Of a stretch of 64,000 nt of DNA, positions 60,048 through 64,000 are shown piece by piece. This DNA is from Phymatolithon calcareum (taxonomy: Eukaryota; Rhodophyta; Florideophyceae; Hapalidiales): contig OZ345357.1 in assembly GCA_977006965.1 (NCBI GenBank), positions 2,232,001-2,296,000 of the forward strand, read 5' to 3'. Under the pieces are notes generated by a model. The model searched no databases. It saw nothing but the letters and a program-made list of their open reading frames with translations, and had not been told where the DNA came from. The position numbers were made by a program, and so were the translations under genes. How positions within the stretch are numbered: position 1 is the first letter of the stretch; each line of letters begins with the position of its first letter.

Positions 60048-63000
60048 ATGCTGATCCTGCAAAAGTGCTCAAGTGTTCACATCTCAGTATCTGCACCAAG
60101 CCTCGTGTCACCGCCCGAAGGAATATCTCTCCGGTTCTCCGCAGTACCTCCTGCCAAAATGGAGCGAATTTCAACTCAAAAGAGCAACGGACAGCGGTCT
60201 CTGTACAGTTTCAAGTCTATCGCAGACGACATTTCTACTGCTGAAGAAATCTCTGAGCAGAATAACTGTTCCAAGGATGAGACAGTGGCGGAAGAGAAGG
60301 AAAAAGGATTTTTTGTCTGGCAAGAGACTGTTTTTCTCATGCTGTGGGAATCGTTATCACGCGAAGCGCTCAGAGCAATTGGGAAGCATCCATCGTGTCC
60401 AATGTTCAAGACTGCGTTTCTTTGCCGCAAAGCTGCGGTCAGAGGAAAGGCTCCAAAGCTCACATGTATTATGGTGACCGGACGCCAGAACTCTTACAAG
60501 GGAAGTCCCCACTCTTGGAAAGGAGCATCTGAATTGCTGACCGTGGACGGGAAGACCGAGGCTCAAGTGCTGTTCGTTCACCTTGCCGCACTTGGAGCAT
60601 TTCTTACTGACATAATGACAAACGAAAGTTTCTCAGCGGTGAAGCCCAGTTTTCAACGTTTGTTAGTACTTCATGACAATTCAGTAATGTACGGAGGAGA
60701 TCGCATGTCCTTAAAGATTTCCGATTACATCCATGTTTGGAACCACCTATCTGATTTTTTTCTCGCTGCTCTTTTGTCGTTCGCGAAGGAAAGAGGAGCA
60801 AAAAAGGGCGATGGGAGGCCTAAACTTACTCAGGATCATTTGAAGGGAAAACACGATGTTCTGGTTTTTAAATGGATTGTTTACGTTCTGCGAAAGCTTT
60901 GCCCGGAGCGCGCACGAGAAGAGCTTAATCTTGGACTAGATCGCTTCAAAACTGTCGCTGAAACTTTCTTGCGGCTTCTTTCTGGCGGCGAATTCCAGCT
61001 GCGTGATGCATGTGCCACGAGATTCGCTCTTTCCATGGAGATGTGTCGCGGAAATGTCTCCCTGAATGAAGTATTTTTCTCAGCGCCAGAAAGAAAGGAG
61101 ATACATTCGAGTAACCGGCACGATATCGAGAATCAAACGGCAAGGGAAGCGCCTGTTCGTTGGGAAAAGCGTGTTCTCCAGATAACGTACGAGCATATAA
61201 CAGGCGAATGTGATCCCTTTGAGAATGAACCTCCAGACAGTCATGATGGGAGTCCGGAAATATACACTTGGGCACTATTACAAGATTTGATCTCGGAAAT
61301 ACGAGCTGAGGTAGCTGATTGGGATGAAGCTCAAGCACAGCGAACAGCATGGAGCTCAGCAGATGTCTCGCATTCTGGAAGAGATTTTGACATTGGCAGC
61401 AGGTTTATAAGCTTCACATGTTCAAGAGGAGCTTTTCCATTGAACAGAAAGCTGTACGTTTGCTCACTATCGACGACACACGAGGCCGGCAGGGAAATGC
61501 GCAGTCCACAATTCACAGCGATTTGCGAAGGAACACCAGCAAGAGGTCAAGTGAAAATGGTACTGTCCACCTTCGCATTCCAAAGCGATTGGATGAACGA
61601 GATCTCTTATGTGCCAGTCAAGCTTCATTACCGACCTGCAACGGATTTGACAACGTTCTGCAGGTTCTACCATGCCCTTCAATACTCAACCCAATTACCG
61701 CAATCATTTCGAAGAGCAATTTTTCACTCGGAGCTCGCGGACCAAGCAGACGGCTCAAAGATTATCTCCGATGTGAACTTTATTGAAGACTCGTCACGCA
61801 TTTCCCGTCGATATAATTTGAATGCTATGCAAGCTCTCGCTTTAGAGAATGTGGCTGAATTTCACTCAAATACAGTACCTAACAACGACGGAATCGTTGC
61901 GATTCATGGTCCTCCAGGGACAGGAAAATCGTTGGCTATTGAAGCCATTGTTGCGTACATTCTTTTGCATCCCCGATCAAGCTGTAAACAAAGGGTATTG
62001 ATATCTGCCGACTCTAATCATGCAGTGGACAGCCTCTTGCTTCGCTTCAAGAACAACGGAATTGATGACCTACCACATGACTTGCGGATTGTTCGAATTG
62101 GTTCAAACAGCACAAACAATGTCGTTAGAGCACTAATGCTTGAGCCTCTCGCCGTGAAAATTGATGAATTAGAAGGAAGAGCCTATTACGATGGCACTTC
62201 AACAATCTCTGGACGGCAATCAGTCCTTGAGAACGCGGACGTTGTGTTTTCCACAAACAGTAGCATTATGTCTGCTAGTGTTCAAGGTATTCTTCCGCGC
62301 TTTTCCGCCGTTGTCATTGATGAAGCGGCTGCTTGCACCGCTCCGTCAGCATTGTCTCCAATTTTTGCTGCAACAGCTCAGTATTCGGTTCAAGAAAGAT
62401 TACTTCTCATCCTTGCCGGAGATCCCAGTCAACTTCCTGCGGTTTTAAAAGCAACCAACCCGTTTGCCAAGAGAGTCCTACAGAATTCTCTTCTGGAGCG
62501 CCTTCTGAAAAGAAACTCAAGGACCAAATTATTGAAGACGGTCTTTCTTAAGATGCAATACCGGATGCACCCTAACATATCGAGAGTGGTCAGTATTCCT
62601 TTCTACGACGGTCGTTTAGTTGACGCCGACATATTGCGCAGGAGTTCACCGTACAATGATCGAGAAGACAACAAGTACGGCCCGCTCGTTATTTACCATG
62701 TGCAAGGATCCAGGAGAGACGAATGGTCACATAGTGTGCGCACAAGCGGTGAAGAGACGAATTCAAAAGAGGCTAAAGCAATTTGTAAAATAATTGCAGA
62801 AATGGTCAAAGCGTACTCGATGAAGTTTTTCGTGGCGAAAATTGCTGTGATAGCGGCTTATCGTGCACAGAAAGAATTAATCGAGGACACAGTTGACCGA
62901 TCGAATATTCCAAGGCCTGTCAAAGAAACGATTCGGGTGTCAACCATCGATTCAATGCAAGGTGGAGAAAGTGACATTGTTTTCTTGAGCACTGTCAGAT

Positions 63001-63182
63001 CATTCGGGGAAGGTATTGGCTTTCTAGGGGAAAGAAGGCGAGTGAACGTAGCCTTAAGCAGAGCGCGTTTCGCTCTTATTTTAGTAGGAGATATTCATCT
63101 CCTCCGAAAACATTCAGTGATTTGGAATCAAATTGTAGAGATTTACGAAACAACTGGTGAGATTAGAAATGTTCCCCATTAA
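60048..63182 (+). CDS. UPF1-like SF1 helicase
   Basis: 1,044 residues from ATG 60048 (an alternative start at ATG 60159 gives 1,007), intronless. All SF1B motifs are present: I GPPGTGKS (about 621), II VVIDEAAA (about 757), III LAGDPSQLPAV (about 791), the QYRMHP motif (about 838), V STIDSMQGGESDIVFLSTVR (about 969) and VI RRVNVALSRARFALILVGD (about 1000). The arrangement is that of UPF1/SETX/ZNFX1-type 5'-3' helicases. The N-terminal 600 residues match none of the known UPF1 zinc or NFX1 modules and appear novel, with helical segments (WIVYVLRKLCPERAREEL). It may be a host RNA helicase or a mobile-element helicase; position on the same strand downstream of the recombinase fits either. Confidence 0.85.
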   Translation: MLILQKCSSVHISVSAPSLVSPPEGISLRFSAVPPAKMERISTQKSNGQRSLYSFKSIADDISTAEEISEQNNCSKDETVAEEKEKGFFVWQETVFLMLWESLSREALRAIGKHPSCPMFKTAFLCRKAAVRGKAPKLTCIMVTGRQNSYKGSPHSWKGASELLTVDGKTEAQVLFVHLAALGAFLTDIMTNESFSAVKPSFQRLLVLHDNSVMYGGDRMSLKISDYIHVWNHLSDFFLAALLSFAKERGAKKGDGRPKLTQDHLKGKHDVLVFKWIVYVLRKLCPERAREELNLGLDRFKTVAETFLRLLSGGEFQLRDACATRFALSMEMCRGNVSLNEVFFSAPERKEIHSSNRHDIENQTAREAPVRWEKRVLQITYEHITGECDPFENEPPDSHDGSPEIYTWALLQDLISEIRAEVADWDEAQAQRTAWSSADVSHSGRDFDIGSRFISFTCSRGAFPLNRKLYVCSLSTTHEAGREMRSPQFTAICEGTPARGQVKMVLSTFAFQSDWMNEISYVPVKLHYRPATDLTTFCRFYHALQYSTQLPQSFRRAIFHSELADQADGSKIISDVNFIEDSSRISRRYNLNAMQALALENVAEFHSNTVPNNDGIVAIHGPPGTGKSLAIEAIVAYILLHPRSSCKQRVLISADSNHAVDSLLLRFKNNGIDDLPHDLRIVRIGSNSTNNVVRALMLEPLAVKIDELEGRAYYDGTSTISGRQSVLENADVVFSTNSSIMSASVQGILPRFSAVVIDEAAACTAPSALSPIFAATAQYSVQERLLLILAGDPSQLPAVLKATNPFAKRVLQNSLLERLLKRNSRTKLLKTVFLKMQYRMHPNISRVVSIPFYDGRLVDADILRRSSPYNDREDNKYGPLVIYHVQGSRRDEWSHSVRTSGEETNSKEAKAICKIIAEMVKAYSMKFFVAKIAVIAAYRAQKELIEDTVDRSNIPRPVKETIRVSTIDSMQGGESDIVFLSTVRSFGEGIGFLGERRRVNVALSRARFALILVGDIHLLRKHSVIWNQIVEIYETTGEIRNVPH

Positions 63183-63285
63183 ATTCAGCAAATGTTTCTT
63201 CCTTAAGATCATGAAAAAGATTTAATTGTCGTTCATTAAGATCTCCTCACTCTAGATCTACTCTTAAACAGTTCCTAGAGAAACA

Positions 63286-64000
63286 TTACTTTCGCTTCTG
63301 CCTTTGTATCCTTACCTGGTACATCTCTGCAACCTGAAGCCGGTCTGCATCGTCGCCGTCACACATGGGAAGAACTTCTTCGATAAGTTTGATGGGATAT
63401 TTCTCGGCGCTGTCGAGTACAATTGCCTCGCATGCATCGATCGCAACACAATGGTCCACAGCACCGCTCTGAGTCAAGCGAACTAGCCATACGCCTTTCG
63501 CATCCTCGCATAACCACTTGAACATTCCCATCGTTCTCTTGTTTTTGACTACGCTTTCAGCCTTTCGTAGCTCAACGCGCACAGAACGCAGCCTTTGCAA
63601 CAATGAACCCACTTGCCGTAGAGAGGACAATATCGGCGCCCGATTTTTCAGTTCTTTCGCAGTCATCTGCAGCACTTCCGCTTCGGACAAATTCTCCCCG
63701 AGGATCACTGCAAGCTCGCGTCCTACATCTAGTGATGCCCGCCGATCAAGAAGACGATCAATAGCATTTACGACTGCGTCCGTCATGCATTTACCGTGTC
63801 CGCCGTTACATCTGTTTCTTGCCATCATGCCATATCGCTTCTCCAGAAACTTCTCAACTCCACGTGACGGTGACCGGGCCATCGGGCCTCCAATTACGGC
63901 CATAACGCCAGGAAAATGGCGACAATACGCCCATAGAGCACGCCGCTGGTGGGTTGTTCTTGTATAATCTTCAGCCTCTGCCCGACGCACGACCAACGGG
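63286..64000 (-). CDS. Hypothetical protein with HCVAID module, 5' end beyond window
   Basis: The frame is open to the window edge, so the N-terminus is missing; at least 236 residues are visible. The N-terminal visible part is basic with a Cys/His-containing stretch (RNRCNGGHGKCMTDAV). A helical middle (LRQVGSLLQRLRSVRVELRK) precedes a C-terminal module GVWLVRLTQSGAVDHCVAID followed by VLDSAEKYPIKL and EVLPMCDG. The G-x-W/F-L-V-x(n)-HCVAID pattern resembles a papain-like His-box arrangement seen in proteins of unknown function, but a catalytic Cys cannot be placed. Identity unknown. Faces the helicase gene with 103 bp between stops. Confidence 0.5.
   Translation of the reverse strand, partial: PLVVRRAEAEDYTRTTHQRRALWAYCRHFPGVMAVIGGPMARSPSRGVEKFLEKRYGMMARNRCNGGHGKCMTDAVVNAIDRLLDRRASLDVGRELAVILGENLSEAEVLQMTAKELKNRAPILSSLRQVGSLLQRLRSVRVELRKAESVVKNKRTMGMFKWLCEDAKGVWLVRLTQSGAVDHCVAIDACEAIVLDSAEKYPIKLIEEVLPMCDGDDADRLQVAEMYQVRIQRQKRK

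Noticed and set aside
1-64000. tRNA and rRNA genes
   Set aside because: No sequence with both tRNA A- and B-box-like segments and a closing acceptor stem, and no rRNA-like conserved stretch, was noticed on either strand.

Overview
This is a eukaryotic nuclear window. It shows spliceosomal introns with GT-AG borders, nuclear chromatin, RNA-binding and phosphoinositide proteins, plastid biochemistry (a tocopherol cyclase with a transit-like N-terminus) and several kinds of transposon debris. Genes are dense, mostly intronless or with a few introns of about 77-177 nt, and they sit in compact islands separated by repeat-rich stretches. That style, together with a plastid gene, a type II metacaspase and animal-like OCRL and PP6 genes, fits a florideophyte red alga such as Chondrus crispus. 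The species is inferred from genome style and was not verified.

Layout. (1) 0.6-7.0 kb holds ornithine decarboxylase-like (+), an OCRL/INPP5B-type inositol 5-phosphatase (-) and a six-exon metacaspase (-). (2) 7.8-10.9 kb is an intact PIF/Harbinger DNA transposon with TTA target duplication, matching termini and both genes, nested in a GAAACTTTCG-rich repeat; a 372-bp MITE follows. (3) 12.3-26.9 kb is a housekeeping island: SWI2/SNF2 ATPase, ZC3H3-like CCCH protein, two lineage-specific proteins, a DUF1015 protein, PP6 catalytic subunit and a multi-pass membrane protein. (4) 26.9-32.3 kb is a gene-free repeat zone with LINE tails, a hAT-like MITE, fold-backs and a 65-bp perfect palindrome. 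(5) 32.3-41.0 kb holds a PB1/ZZ/peptidoglycan-binding-like fusion, a cyclin, tocopherol cyclase and a large RAMA-domain coiled-coil protein. (6) 41-46 kb contains more palindromes, a LINE tail and a frameshifted BTB-BACK gene. (7) 46.5-64 kb is the unusual part: a Sel1-repeat protein, LINE remains, then an island saturated with the palindrome TGTTGCAYRTGCAACA, carrying a small unknown gene, a C2H2 zinc-finger gene, a tandem array of ~230-245 bp repeats, a tyrosine recombinase with a complete R-K-H-R-W-Y set, several unrecognised proteins, a duplicated Cys-rich domain and a UPF1-like SF1 helicase.

The most interesting candidate system is the 48-63 kb island. A full-length tyrosine recombinase lies just downstream of a repeat array built from one short palindrome. 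The same palindrome recurs between two divergent genes, one encoding a zinc-finger protein. This could be a large tyrosine-recombinase mobile element (captain-plus-cargo organisation) with its own operator or recombination sites. No element boundary was found, so this remains a hypothesis.

At the whole-window scale the 7-mer TACTGTA/TACAGTA recurs nearly thirty times, almost always outside coding sequence.
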